A stretch of 64,000 bases of DNA from Muribaculum sp. An289. Lineage in GTDB: Bacteria; Bacteroidota; Bacteroidia; Bacteroidales; UBA932. Below, in pieces: positions 9,201 to 17,960 of this stretch. Position numbers and translations under genes: made by a program. The notes under the pieces are model-generated. The model did not search any database. It had not been told where the DNA came from and was given only the letters and a program-made list of their open reading frames with translations. Numbering within the stretch: position 1 is the first letter of the stretch; the number at the start of each line of letters is the position of its first letter. The DNA lies in contig NZ_NFIV01000002.1 in assembly GCF_002159555.1 (NCBI RefSeq), positions 62,001-126,000 on the forward strand. The letters are read 5' to 3'.

Positions 9201-9316
9201 TATCTCTCAGGGCAGGGTGTAATTCCCTACCGGCGGTAACAGTCCGCGACTCCCTGAAAAGGGACTGAACCGGTGGAACTCCGGTACCGACGGTCAAAGT
9301 CCGGATGGAAGACGGG
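9201..9316 (+). promoter_or_regulatory. FMN riboswitch (RFN element)
   Basis: The conserved blocks of the RFN aptamer are present in order: TCTCAGGGCAGGGTG, AATTCCCTACCGGCGGTAA, AGTCCGCGA, GAACCGGTGGAACTCCGGT, CCGACGGTCAAAGTCCGGATGG. The aptamer binds FMN and represses riboflavin synthesis genes. A stem-loop with a T-tract follows 40 bases downstream (9358-9386) and the ribD gene starts after it, so control by transcription termination is likely. Confidence 0.95.
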
Positions 9317-9357
9317 ATGCGGCGGCCTCGCGGCCGTGTATTTGGTTGGATATGTAG

Positions 9358-9386
9358 CCCTGGGTGTTATGCCCGGGGTTTTTTAT
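9358..9386 (+). terminator. Riboswitch-controlled terminator
   Basis: CCCTGGGT pairs with GCCCGGGG across a short loop, followed by TTTTTT. Its position between the FMN aptamer and ribD makes it the probable regulated expression platform. Confidence 0.75.
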
Positions 9387-9478
9387 TTGAAACGAATTTT
9401 ATTTGAAACTATATTTTTAAACAACTTCTTAGTAATGATGATGGCTGATTGCGGTTTGCCGCAGACGGTCTATGCTTG

Positions 9479-10660
9479 ATGAAGGTTATGAAGGTTATGT
9501 CGGACGGAACGGACAAACAATATATGATGATGGCGATGGCCGAGGCAGAAAAGGGTGTCGGGGCTGTCAGTCCGAACCCTATGGTCGGGGCCGTGATTGT
9601 AAAGGACGGGAAAGTCATAGGTAAGGGGCATCATGTAAGATACGGAGGCCTTCATGCGGAGAGGGAGGCACTGCTGGACTGCAAGGCCAACGGGGAGTCT
9701 CCGGTTGGTGCCACCATGTATGTGACCCTCGAACCATGCTGCCATTACGGGAAACAGCCTCCATGTACCGATGCCATTGTCGAAGCCGGTATAGCACGTG
9801 TAGTGGCAGGTCTGGGAGACCCTAATCCCTTGGTGTGCGGCAAAGGGCTGGAGATATTGCGGTCGGCGGGAATCGTGACCGAATGCGGCCTGTGTGAAAA
9901 CGCACTGATGGAGCAGAACAGGGTTTTCCTGAAATACATCACTTCGCGCCGGCCGTGGACGGTCCTGAAATATGCCATGACTGCTGACGGGAAGATAGCG
10001 GCAGTGTCGGGGGATTCGAAATGGATTTCCGGAGAACAGTCGAGGCGTAAGGCACATCTGCTGAGGAACCGTTATACCGGCATAATTGTCGGGATAGGGA
10101 CGGTGCTTGCCGACGACCCGATGCTGAATTGCAGGGTGGAGCCTTCCGCGGGATTACGTTCTCCGGTCAGGATTATTCTCGATTCGTCCGCATCCATACC
10201 GGTCGACAGCAAAATAGTGCGTACGGCAAGGGAATACCGGACAGTCGTCGTGCATACGGAGAAGGCCTCCGGGCAGTCCCTGAAGAGGCTGAACGCTCTC
10301 GGTGTGGAGACACTGCTTTGTGAAGCTGACGGGAGCAGCCGTCCGGATGTGGCCTGTCTGTGCGATGAATTGGGGTCCATGGGGATTGATTCCATACTTG
10401 TGGAAGGCGGGGCGGAAACGGCCTGGAGTTTCGTCAGCGCCGGCCTCGTGGACGAATATTATGTTTTCGTGGCCCCGAAAATCATAGGAGGAGGCAATGC
10501 CAAAGGTCCGGTAGGGGGCGACGGTTTTATGAAAATGTGTCAGGCCGTCCCGATGGCCGTGGCCGACATCGCCCTTTCCGGGGACGATTTGGAGATACAT
10601 GCATACAGGAAAGAATTTTTTGAAACATTGGACAGGAAAATATGTTTACGGGAATCATAG
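9479..10660 (+). CDS. ribD: Riboflavin biosynthesis deaminase/reductase RibD
   Basis: This bifunctional enzyme deaminates the product of GTP cyclohydrolase II and then reduces its ribosyl side chain. The N-terminal deaminase domain has the zinc motif as HAERE and PCCHYGKQPPC. The C-terminal RibD_C reductase domain contains KYAMTADGKIA, GDSKWISG and ILVEGGAETAWSF. The length of about 393 residues is near the family norm. Starts at 9479, 9488 and 9497 are all possible in frame; the longest with a good family fit is given. It is the first gene after the FMN riboswitch and overlaps ribE by 19 bp. Confidence 0.93.
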   Translation: MKVMKVMSDGTDKQYMMMAMAEAEKGVGAVSPNPMVGAVIVKDGKVIGKGHHVRYGGLHAEREALLDCKANGESPVGATMYVTLEPCCHYGKQPPCTDAIVEAGIARVVAGLGDPNPLVCGKGLEILRSAGIVTECGLCENALMEQNRVFLKYITSRRPWTVLKYAMTADGKIAAVSGDSKWISGEQSRRKAHLLRNRYTGIIVGIGTVLADDPMLNCRVEPSAGLRSPVRIILDSSASIPVDSKIVRTAREYRTVVVHTEKASGQSLKRLNALGVETLLCEADGSSRPDVACLCDELGSMGIDSILVEGGAETAWSFVSAGLVDEYYVFVAPKIIGGGNAKGPVGGDGFMKMCQAVPMAVADIALSGDDLEIHAYRKEFFETLDRKICLRES

Positions 10661-11346
10661 AGGAAATAGGCAGAATCGTGTCCGTAAGGCACGGTGCGCA
10701 CAGCGCCGTACTCGGAATATCGGCGGATAAGGTCCTTGAAGGTACGGCCATAGGTGACAGTATCGCTGTGAACGGCGTATGTCTGACAGTTACCGCTCTC
10801 GAAAATTCCGGTTTTTCGGCGGATGTCATGCCGCAGACGTTGAGGCGCAGCGCATTGCAGCATCTCCGTCCCGGTTCTCCGGTCAATCTTGAAAGGGCCA
10901 TGCCCGCCGGAGGAAGGTTCGGGGGACATATCGTTTCCGGACATACGGATGCCTGTGGCAGCGTGGTATCGCTTGAAACCGAGGATAATGCAGTGGTCGC
11001 AAGGATAGCCGTTCCTCAGGATATCCTCGGGTATATAGCCGAAAAAGGCTCTGTCACCATTGACGGGGCGAGCCTTACGGTATCGCGGCTGCATGCGGAC
11101 GGTTTTTCGGTCTCACTGATACCCCATACCCGGCAGTCCACGACACTCGGTCTTCTTAAGGCAGGGGATACGGTGAACGTGGAAGTGGACATACTCGCCC
11201 GTTATATCGGGAGGCTGCTGTCGGTTTCGGACGGAAGACCGGTGCTCTCGGACGGAATACAGGCAGTGCTTTCAGACGGAAGACAGGCGACGCAGGGCCG
11301 TCCTTCCGGGATTACGGAAGAATTTTTAAGGGAAAACGGATTTTAA
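10642..11346 (+). CDS. ribE: Riboflavin synthase, alpha subunit
   Basis: The 234-residue enzyme disproportionates two molecules of 6,7-dimethyl-8-ribityllumazine to riboflavin. The start [10 protein letters not shown] and two tandem lumazine-binding domains are seen ([14 protein letters not shown] in the first, [12 protein letters not shown] in the second). The active-site region [10 protein letters not shown] is present. The C-terminus is extended by about 35 residues with a repeated LSDGRQ/LSDGIQ sequence that is not part of the enzyme core. The gene overlaps the 3' end of ribD and is followed after 20 bp by ribBA. Confidence 0.94.
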   Translation: MFTGIIEEIGRIVSVRHGAHSAVLGISADKVLEGTAIGDSIAVNGVCLTVTALENSGFSADVMPQTLRRSALQHLRPGSPVNLERAMPAGGRFGGHIVSGHTDACGSVVSLETEDNAVVARIAVPQDILGYIAEKGSVTIDGASLTVSRLHADGFSVSLIPHTRQSTTLGLLKAGDTVNVEVDILARYIGRLLSVSDGRPVLSDGIQAVLSDGRQATQGRPSGITEEFLRENGF

Positions 11347-11366
11347 AATATTTTAAAATATTCAAA

Positions 11367-12602
11367 ATGGATTTCAGAAAATATTTCAGTACGATAGAAG
11401 AGGCTGTGGAGGATTTGCGCAGCGGCAAGATGATTATTGCGGTGGACGACCCCGACAGGGAAAACGAAGGCGACCTGATATGCGCCGCACGTTATGCGAC
11501 CACTGAAAATGTAAATTTCATGGCTTCATACGCCAAGGGCCTGATATGCATGCCGATGAGTGCGGAAATGACCCGCAAGCTCGATTTGAAGCAGATGGTT
11601 GCGGAGAATACCGACAACCATTCCACTGCTTTCACGGTTTCGATAGACCATGTGTCCACAACGACCGGCATATCGGCAGTGGAACGCTCGGTAACTGCCA
11701 TGAAATGCGTGGCTCCGGATGCGAAGCCCTACGATTTCCGCAGGCCGGGGCACATGTTTCCGCTCGAAGCCCGCAAAGGCGGAGTGCTGGTGAGAACCGG
11801 GCATACGGAGGCTACCGTGGATTTGATGAGGATAGCAGGCCTTGAAGAGTGCGGCCTCTGCTGTGAAATCATGCGCGAAGACGGCACGATGATGCGCACC
11901 CCGGAGCTTATTGAATTTGCCAAGGAACATGGAATCAGGATGATAACCATAGCCGACCTTATCAAGTACCGCCGCCGCAGCGAAATTCTCGTGGAATGCG
12001 TTGCCGAAGCGGACATGCCTACGAAATACGGCAATTTCAGGTCATACGGTTATGTCAGCAAGATTACGGGGGAACATCACATAGCCCTTGTGAAAGGCGA
12101 TGTGTCCACGGATGAGCCGGTGCTTTGCCGTGTCCATTCCGAATGCCTCACGGGAGATGCTTTCGGCTCCTTGCGCTGCGATTGCGGAGACCAGCTTGCG
12201 GAGGCCATGCGCCGTATCGAAAAAGCGGGCAGGGGAGTGCTGCTTTACATGCGCCAGGAAGGCCGGGGCATAGGCCTTATCAACAAACTGAAAGCATACC
12301 ATCTTCAGGACGAGGGCATGGATACGGTAGAGGCCAATCTCGCCCTCGGGTTCAAGGCCGACCAGCGGGAATACGGTACCGGGGCGTCCATACTCGCCCA
12401 CCTCGGAGTCAGGAAGATGATACTCATGACGAACAATCCGGCGAAGATTACCGGGCTTGAAGGCTATGGCATAGAGATAGTCAGGCGCGAGCCGATAGAG
12501 ATAGCTTCCAACGGTAAGGACGAGCGTTACCTCTATACGAAGTACAAGAAAATGGGTCATCTTCTCCATGTCCGCGATTTGAACGGAACAGGCAACCGTT
12601 GA
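11367..12602 (+). CDS. ribBA: 3,4-dihydroxy-2-butanone-4-phosphate synthase / GTP cyclohydrolase II
   Basis: The 411-residue bifunctional protein supplies both starting branches of riboflavin synthesis. The N-terminal DHBP synthase domain has [12 protein letters not shown] and the [11 protein letters not shown] segment. The C-terminal GTP cyclohydrolase II domain has [19 protein letters not shown] (zinc cysteines) and [13 protein letters not shown]. Both active sites look intact. It lies within the riboswitch-controlled operon. Confidence 0.96.
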   Translation: MDFRKYFSTIEEAVEDLRSGKMIIAVDDPDRENEGDLICAARYATTENVNFMASYAKGLICMPMSAEMTRKLDLKQMVAENTDNHSTAFTVSIDHVSTTTGISAVERSVTAMKCVAPDAKPYDFRRPGHMFPLEARKGGVLVRTGHTEATVDLMRIAGLEECGLCCEIMREDGTMMRTPELIEFAKEHGIRMITIADLIKYRRRSEILVECVAEADMPTKYGNFRSYGYVSKITGEHHIALVKGDVSTDEPVLCRVHSECLTGDAFGSLRCDCGDQLAEAMRRIEKAGRGVLLYMRQEGRGIGLINKLKAYHLQDEGMDTVEANLALGFKADQREYGTGASILAHLGVRKMILMTNNPAKITGLEGYGIEIVRREPIEIASNGKDERYLYTKYKKMGHLLHVRDLNGTGNR

Positions 12603-12720
12603 AAGGGAGGGGGATTCCCTAATCGCTAATCATGACAATCGCGAAATATGAGAAACAGGAAGTATGACAAGCAAGAGACAAGATAAAACAAATTAATAAA
12701 TAACTAAAAAAGAAGTGAAT

Positions 12721-13185
12721 ATGAAAGTTATAGAAGGAAAACTGACGGCCTCCGGCCAGAGGATAGGCATAGTGGCCTCCCGTTTTAACGAATTCATCAC
12801 ATCCAAATTGATTTCCGGCGCCGAGGATGCCTTTCTCAGACACGGGGGCAATCCGGACGACCTCGAACTTGCGTGGGTGCCCGGCGCCTTTGAAATCCCG
12901 TCCGTGGCAAAGAAAATGGCTCTCAACGACAAATATGATGCTATAGTATGCCTCGGAGCCGTTATCAGAGGGGCTACCCCGCATTTCGACATGGTTGCCA
13001 ATGAGGTTTCCAAAGGCATTGCGCAGGTTGCTTTGGAGTGCGGCAAACCGGTGCTTTTCGGCGTAATTACCACGGATTCCATCGAGCAGGCAATCGAAAG
13101 GGCCGGAACTAAGGCCGGGAACAAGGGCTCCGATGCCATGGTATCAGCCATCGAGATGGTAAATCTCATGTCGCAGATGCACTGA
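12721..13185 (+). CDS. ribH: 6,7-dimethyl-8-ribityllumazine synthase
   Basis: I use the ATG at 12721; a GTG two codons earlier is the alternative. The product is 154 residues, the usual size for lumazine synthase. The motifs [30 protein letters not shown] and [16 protein letters not shown] line the active site, where ribityl-amino-uracil condenses with dihydroxybutanone phosphate. It is the last gene of the rib operon. A gap of 118 bp separates it from ribBA, and it is followed by the promoter of the polyene-type locus. Confidence 0.95.
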   Translation: MKVIEGKLTASGQRIGIVASRFNEFITSKLISGAEDAFLRHGGNPDDLELAWVPGAFEIPSVAKKMALNDKYDAIVCLGAVIRGATPHFDMVANEVSKGIAQVALECGKPVLFGVITTDSIEQAIERAGTKAGNKGSDAMVSAIEMVNLMSQMH

Positions 13186-13203
13186 ATGTGAACGAAAAAT
13201 CAC

Positions 13204-13211
13204 TATCTTTG
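13204..13211 (+). promoter_or_regulatory. Probable -7 element of the polyene-type operon promoter
   Basis: TATCTTTG fits TAnnTTTG and lies 20 bp before the ATG of the first acyl carrier protein. No good -33 TTTG is present at the expected distance, so the promoter may be weak or activator-dependent. Confidence 0.55.
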
Positions 13212-13231
13212 TCAATTCATAGGAAAATTTT

Positions 13232-13474
13232 ATGGAAAAAGAAGATATAAGAAAGACGGTTTGCCGCTTCCTTGTGGATGAAATCGAATTGGACGAGGAT
13301 AAGTTGGAAGATGATGCGAGGCTGAAGGAAGACCTCGGCATAGATTCATTGGATTTTGTCGACATAGTCGTCATTTGCGAAAGGGAGTTCGGCTTCAAGA
13401 TAAAGCCCGAGGAAATGAAGAATGTCAAGACCCTGGGCCAGTTTTACGACTATATCGGGGAGAAACTCGGATGA
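13232..13474 (+). CDS. Acyl carrier protein (first)
   Basis: The 80-residue protein has the phosphopantetheine attachment motif GIDSLDFVDIV, with the modified serine near residue 36. It is very acidic. It carries the growing acyl chain between the enzymes of a type II synthase. Together with the second carrier protein in this operon it probably serves a dedicated pathway and not bulk fatty acid synthesis. Its stop overlaps the next start by ATGA. Confidence 0.93.
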   Translation: MEKEDIRKTVCRFLVDEIELDEDKLEDDARLKEDLGIDSLDFVDIVVICEREFGFKIKPEEMKNVKTLGQFYDYIGEKLG

Positions 13475-14370
13475 GTGACGGCGGTACCCGATGGCAGGGA
13501 CAGACAGGTGGAGGAAGTTTCGGAATCAGGGCCGTATCGTACCTGGTTAAAAATTTCGGGGCTTCCTTCGTATATTTTTTCATGGCTTTCGCCATACCGT
13601 TCTATGTGTTTTCGAAAAACGGAGGCCGCCGGGCGGTTTTTGATTTTTACCGTAACAGGATGGGCTTCGGCAGATGGAAGGCGTTCCGCTCGTTATGGGG
13701 ATGCTATTACTGTTTCGGAAAGATAGTAGTCGACAAGTTCGCATCCTACGGTGGGGCTACCGGGAGGTATGAACTCGAAATGGACGAAGCCGCATCGGCC
13801 GTCCAGAAAGAGATACATGCAAGCGGGGACGGGGCAATAATCATCAGCGCCCATGTGGGCAATCTCGAAGCCCTCGGGACATTGTTTTCCCAGCATGACA
13901 AGGAGTGCTTCTGTACGGTCTATGGCGGGGAACATGAGGAAATCCTGAAGAAAAGGGCGGAGGCCCTGAAGGCCAATCATATACACCTTATCCCCGTCGG
14001 AGAGGATACTGATTATCTCTTCGAGATTAACAATGCCCTTGACGAGGGAGGGGTCATACTGATGATGGCCGACAGGATGACCGAAGGCGCGAGAGGGCTG
14101 TGGTGCAGCCTTTTCGGAAAGGAAACGGAGATTCCGGCCGGAGCGTTCGCCCTGTCGGTAAAGATGGACGTGCCCATCTATACCGCATTCGTGATGAGGA
14201 CCGGCCACTGCCGTTACAAGGTCTTCTGGGAAAAGGTGGATTTGCAGGATGCCGATTCTTCCGACAAGGACAGGATGGTGGCAAGGGCCGGCGTGTTTTG
14301 CGGGCGGCTTGAAGAAATAGTGAGGCGATATCCTCTGCAATGGTTCAATTTTTATGATTTCTGGAAATAA
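13471..14370 (+). CDS. Lipid A-type (LpxL/HtrB-like) acyltransferase
   Basis: I start at the ATG at 13471, which overlaps the stop of the carrier-protein gene; the product is 299 residues. One N-terminal membrane segment is predicted near residues 25-45. The catalytic histidine/glutamate motif appears as SAHVGNLEAL. A later DRM..GARG segment fits the LPLAT superfamily. In aryl-polyene and flexirubin clusters a member of this family is thought to move the polyene acyl chain from its carrier protein to a lipid acceptor at the inner membrane. Confidence 0.87.
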   Translation: MSDGGTRWQGQTGGGSFGIRAVSYLVKNFGASFVYFFMAFAIPFYVFSKNGGRRAVFDFYRNRMGFGRWKAFRSLWGCYYCFGKIVVDKFASYGGATGRYELEMDEAASAVQKEIHASGDGAIIISAHVGNLEALGTLFSQHDKECFCTVYGGEHEEILKKRAEALKANHIHLIPVGEDTDYLFEINNALDEGGVILMMADRMTEGARGLWCSLFGKETEIPAGAFALSVKMDVPIYTAFVMRTGHCRYKVFWEKVDLQDADSSDKDRMVARAGVFCGRLEEIVRRYPLQWFNFYDFWK

Positions 14371-14380
14371 GGAAAGCAGT

Positions 14381-15460
14381 ATGGATGTAGAAAAAGATTT
14401 TGCCGAAGACAGGATGGGCGCATACGAAGCCCAGAAGACGGCGCACTGGATAAGCCAGGGCCCTGTGATTTTCCAGGTTGCGCGCTTCATGGTGAAGAGC
14501 GGCCTGCTTGAAAAGGTTTCGGACTCCGGTGAGAAAGGGCTCACGATAGACGAGGCCGTTGCGGCCTGCTCACTGCCGCGTTACGGAGTCCAGGTACTTT
14601 TCGAATCGTCCCTGACTATGGGAATACTGCTTTACAGGGAAGGCAGGTTTTACTGTTCCAAGGCCGGCTGGTTCCTTCTGAACGATGAGATGGTGAGGGT
14701 CGACATGGATTTCAACCATGATGTCAATTATATAGGGATGTTCAATCTTGAAGAGGCCATACGCGAAGGCAAGCCGGCGGGGCTGCGGCATTTCGGAGAC
14801 TGGAAGACGATTTACGAGGCGCTTCCGCATCTGCCTGAAGAAGTGAAGAAAAGCTGGTTCGCGTTCGACCATTATTATAGCGACCATTCTTTCTCCGAGG
14901 CTCTGGCCGTCCTTATGCACAGGGGAGGGAAGAATATTCTCGATGTCGGCGGGAATACCGGCCGTTTCGCATTGGAGGCCGTAGCTTATGACAAGGATGC
15001 GCAGGTTACGGTGATGGATTTGCCGGGCCAGATAGAGATGATGCGAAACGCAGTGGCCGGGTCGGAAGGAAACGGGCGCATACATGCTTATCCGGCAGAC
15101 CTGCTCGATGAGGGAACGGTTTTCCCTTCGGGTTTCGATAAAATATGGATGAGCCAGTTTTTAGACTGTTTCGGTACGGAAGAGGTCGTGTCGATACTTT
15201 CGAGGGCGGCGGCCTCTATGTCTGATGAAACGGAACTTTACATAATGGAGAGTTTCTGGGACAGGCAGCCTTACGGTACCGCGGCGTTCGCCCTGACAGC
15301 GATATCGCTGTATTTTACCGTAATGGCCAATGGCAACAGCAAGATGTACGGTTATTCCGATATGCTGGAATGCGTGGAGCGTGCGGGGCTGAAAGTCGAT
15401 GAACGGATAGACAATGTAGGAAAATGCCATACGATACTGATATGTTCGAAGAAGCAGTGA
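14381..15460 (+). CDS. SAM-dependent methyltransferase (O-methyltransferase type)
   Basis: The ATG at 14381 is chosen because a purine-rich ribosome binding site (AAGGAAAG) precedes it. The product is 359 residues. An N-terminal winged-helix-like dimerisation region (about residues 20-95) is followed by a class I Rossmann domain with the SAM motif ILDVGGNTGRFAL and the acidic VTVMDLPGQ. A C-terminal segment (TELYIMESFWDRQ) fits plant/actinobacterial-type O-methyltransferases. The likely substrate is the aromatic head group or a carrier-bound intermediate, which is inferred from context. The 3' end overlaps the dehydratase gene by 37 bp. Confidence 0.85.
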   Translation: MDVEKDFAEDRMGAYEAQKTAHWISQGPVIFQVARFMVKSGLLEKVSDSGEKGLTIDEAVAACSLPRYGVQVLFESSLTMGILLYREGRFYCSKAGWFLLNDEMVRVDMDFNHDVNYIGMFNLEEAIREGKPAGLRHFGDWKTIYEALPHLPEEVKKSWFAFDHYYSDHSFSEALAVLMHRGGKNILDVGGNTGRFALEAVAYDKDAQVTVMDLPGQIEMMRNAVAGSEGNGRIHAYPADLLDEGTVFPSGFDKIWMSQFLDCFGTEEVVSILSRAAASMSDETELYIMESFWDRQPYGTAAFALTAISLYFTVMANGNSKMYGYSDMLECVERAGLKVDERIDNVGKCHTILICSKKQ

Positions 15461-15894
15461 CGGGCCTTCCGGCGGATGCCCGGCGTTTCATTCCGCAGAA
15501 GCCGCCGTTCGTTTTCGTGACTTCATTGGAAGAATGCAGTGAAAAACATGCGGTGACATTCTTCGATGTTTCGCCCGACTGCATCCTTTCGGCAGGCAAT
15601 GTGCTGCGCGAGGGCGGTCTTGTCGAATTCATGGCCCAGAGCTGTGCGGCCTATGCGGGATACCGTGATTTCCTTGCGGGAAAGACCGAGCCGGAAATCG
15701 GTGTGTTGGGTGCGCTGTCGGCGACCGAATTTTATTTTCTTCCCGAAACAGGCTCAAGACTGACCTGCAATATCGAAGTAATCGGGGATTTCGACGGGAT
15801 GCTCCTGTTTTACGCGAAGGTTTTTTCCGGAGACAGGCTTGTCTGCGAAGGGAGACTGACTACGAGCGGTTTACATGAGAATATGAAAATATGA
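15424..15894 (+). CDS. Hotdog-fold 3-hydroxyacyl-ACP dehydratase (first)
   Basis: The 156-residue protein has the IPQKPPFVFVTSLEE opening and the helix segment LVEFMAQSCAAYAGY. These are typical of the ApeI/ApeP-like dehydratases of aryl-polyene loci. The expected reaction is removal of water from 3-hydroxyacyl-ACP to give trans-2-enoyl-ACP, one double bond per cycle. An ATG at 15442 is an alternative start. Its end overlaps the next ketosynthase start by ATGA. Confidence 0.85.
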   Translation: MPYDTDMFEEAVTGLPADARRFIPQKPPFVFVTSLEECSEKHAVTFFDVSPDCILSAGNVLREGGLVEFMAQSCAAYAGYRDFLAGKTEPEIGVLGALSATEFYFLPETGSRLTCNIEVIGDFDGMLLFYAKVFSGDRLVCEGRLTTSGLHENMKI

Positions 15895-17654
15895 TATACA
15901 GGATAGCGGATAATATAATATGCCCTTTGGGCGGGACTTCCGAGGCCGTTTATGAGGCGATGCTGGCGGGAAAATCGTCCTCGCGGCTTCATGAAGGGGA
16001 AGAAGGCGGCCTGGAGCCTTATTTTGCTTCGGTTTTCGAAAAAGACCTCCAGTTTGCGGAAGTTCCGACGGAAACCGATGGCATGACCCGTTTGGAAACC
16101 CTTATGGCATGCAGTGTCGACAGGGCATTGAAACAGTTGGCCGACAACGGTTATGCCGGCCTGGACCCTTCTTCGCCCCGGGTGCTTTTCATAATTTCCA
16201 CTACAAAGGGAAATATCGGGCTGCTGAAGCATGAAGACGGCTTCTCAAAAGACGAAAGGCTTCTTCTGTCTCACAGTGCGGATGTGCTCCGCAGGCGTTT
16301 TTCCAATCCCAACAGGCCTTTGACCGTGTCGAATGCCTGCATTTCCGGACTTTCAGCCCAGATTGTGGCGGACAGGCAGCTTTCCGGCGGGAAATACGAT
16401 TTTGCCGTAGTCGTCGGTGCCGACCTGTTATGCCCGTTCATCATATCCGGATTCCAGTCATTCAAGGCCCTGTCCCGGGAAAGGGCACGTTCATTCGATG
16501 CTTCGAGGGATGGGCTTAATCTGGGAGAAGCCGCTGCTACCTTGGTCTTCGCTTCAAGGGAGGCGGCACGCAAGGTAGGCACGGCGGCCGGACTCAACGG
16601 AAAATACCTGGCCCTGGCGGCCGGTGCCATAGCCAACGATGCCACGCATATCTCCGCCCCGTCGAGGACAGGGGAGGGCCTTTTCAGGACACTCGACAGA
16701 ATCAAGCCTGCACTTGAAGGCCATAAGGCCGGCCTGATTTGCGCCCACGGTACGGCGACCGCGTACAATGATGCCATGGAGGCCGTTGCCATTTCGCGGG
16801 CCTCTTTGGACGGAATCCCGGTCAATTCACTGAAAGGATATATAGGCCATACTCTCGGCGCCGCCGGAGTTGTGGAGACGGTAGTTTCGATGTATGAGAT
16901 GTGTTACGGCAATATCCTTCCGGTGCCCGGTTATCATGAAAACGGGGTTCCGGTGGCGCTGGATGTGGTTTCTTCCCCGCGGGCTTTCGAAGGCGATGCC
17001 TTTATCAAGACCGTTTCGGGTTTCGGGGGCTGCAATGCCTCGGCGGTTTTCGTGGCCGGAAATGAAAGCGGATTTGTCATAGGACATAACGTCAACGGCA
17101 TGGAAGCGGAGACTGTCCAGGAGTCTGTCCAGGAGCCTGTCCGCACAAGGATCGCCGCATCCCTCAGGACGGAGGCTTCCGGAACTTCGCCGAACGACAT
17201 GTACCGCCGTTTGGGCATCGATTATCCCAAATTTTTCAAGATGGACATGCTGAGCCGCCTCGGTTTTGCAGTTGCGGAACAGCTGCTCGGAGATTACGAC
17301 GGTGATTTGGACGATGCGGCGATAATTCTGGCCGGAAGGCATGCTTCGCTGGACGATGACGTGAAATACCTTTCGACCATAGCTCCGGGCAATTATTACC
17401 CGAGCCCGGCGCTTTTCGTCTATACTCTGGCGAATATCGTTGCCGGAGAGATTGCCATAAGGCACGGCATGCACGGTGAAACCACATTCTATATAGCCGA
17501 TTCCTACGATGCCGGGTGGATGGAATCCGAGGCGGAAAGGATTATCGCGGAAGGAAAATCCTCAAGGGTGCTTTTCGGGTGGCTCGACTGGTATGACGGC
17601 GAGGGTACGGCCGAACTGTCGCTGATGGAAAGGACCTGCAAGCCGAATGACTGA
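15891..17654 (+). CDS. Ketosynthase with an appended degenerate ketosynthase-like domain
   Basis: The first 390 residues are a beta-ketoacyl-ACP synthase with a complete Cys-His-His triad: cysteine near residue 150 in SNACISG, then histidines in CAHGTATAYND and YIGHTLGAAG. It should elongate an acyl-ACP with malonyl-ACP. After a linker (about residues 400-425), residues 430-587 look like the N-terminal half of another thiolase-fold protein. The segment PSPALFVYTLANIVAGEIA matches the ketosynthase core, but no catalytic cysteine follows (FYIADSYDAG). At 587 residues it is about 180 longer than a simple ketosynthase. Confidence 0.85.
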   Translation: MIYRIADNIICPLGGTSEAVYEAMLAGKSSSRLHEGEEGGLEPYFASVFEKDLQFAEVPTETDGMTRLETLMACSVDRALKQLADNGYAGLDPSSPRVLFIISTTKGNIGLLKHEDGFSKDERLLLSHSADVLRRRFSNPNRPLTVSNACISGLSAQIVADRQLSGGKYDFAVVVGADLLCPFIISGFQSFKALSRERARSFDASRDGLNLGEAAATLVFASREAARKVGTAAGLNGKYLALAAGAIANDATHISAPSRTGEGLFRTLDRIKPALEGHKAGLICAHGTATAYNDAMEAVAISRASLDGIPVNSLKGYIGHTLGAAGVVETVVSMYEMCYGNILPVPGYHENGVPVALDVVSSPRAFEGDAFIKTVSGFGGCNASAVFVAGNESGFVIGHNVNGMEAETVQESVQEPVRTRIAASLRTEASGTSPNDMYRRLGIDYPKFFKMDMLSRLGFAVAEQLLGDYDGDLDDAAIILAGRHASLDDDVKYLSTIAPGNYYPSPALFVYTLANIVAGEIAIRHGMHGETTFYIADSYDAGWMESEAERIIAEGKSSRVLFGWLDWYDGEGTAELSLMERTCKPND

Positions 17655-17687
17655 TAATGATTGTGAACGATATAAGTTTTAACGATA

Positions 17688-17945
17688 ATGGAAAATCTGA
17701 TAGAAGAACTGAAAAAGCAGATAATAGAAGCTTTGAATTTCGAAGGCATGAAGCCTGAAGACATAGATGCCGATGCCCCGCTGTTCAGGGAGGGGCTCGG
17801 CCTCGACTCGATAGATGCGCTGGAACTCATAGTGCTTATGGAGAGAAAATACGGTATAAAACTCAAGGACCCGAAACAGGGAAAGGAGATTTTCCGCTCC
17901 GTAAGGACAATGGCGGAGTATATTAAGGAAAACAGGACGAAATAG
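17688..17945 (+). CDS. Acyl carrier protein (second)
   Basis: The 85-residue acidic protein has the attachment motif GLDSIDALELIVLMERKYGI. It has a different surface and length from the carrier protein at the start of the operon. Aryl-polyene loci commonly have two carrier proteins with separate partners. It lies between two ketosynthase genes. Confidence 0.93.
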   Translation: MENLIEELKKQIIEALNFEGMKPEDIDADAPLFREGLGLDSIDALELIVLMERKYGIKLKDPKQGKEIFRSVRTMAEYIKENRTK

Positions 17946-17960
17946 ACAGAGAGTGCTGCC

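Noticed and set aside
8790-9239. Three short plus-strand frames between the LytTR gene and the riboswitch
   Set aside because: They lack ribosome binding sites, contain the riboflavin promoter or riboswitch, and encode no recognisable sequence.
13471-14370. Housekeeping lipid A acyltransferase
   Set aside because: The sequence family fits, but ATGA overlap with an acyl carrier protein and location in a polyene-type operon make a dedicated role more likely.
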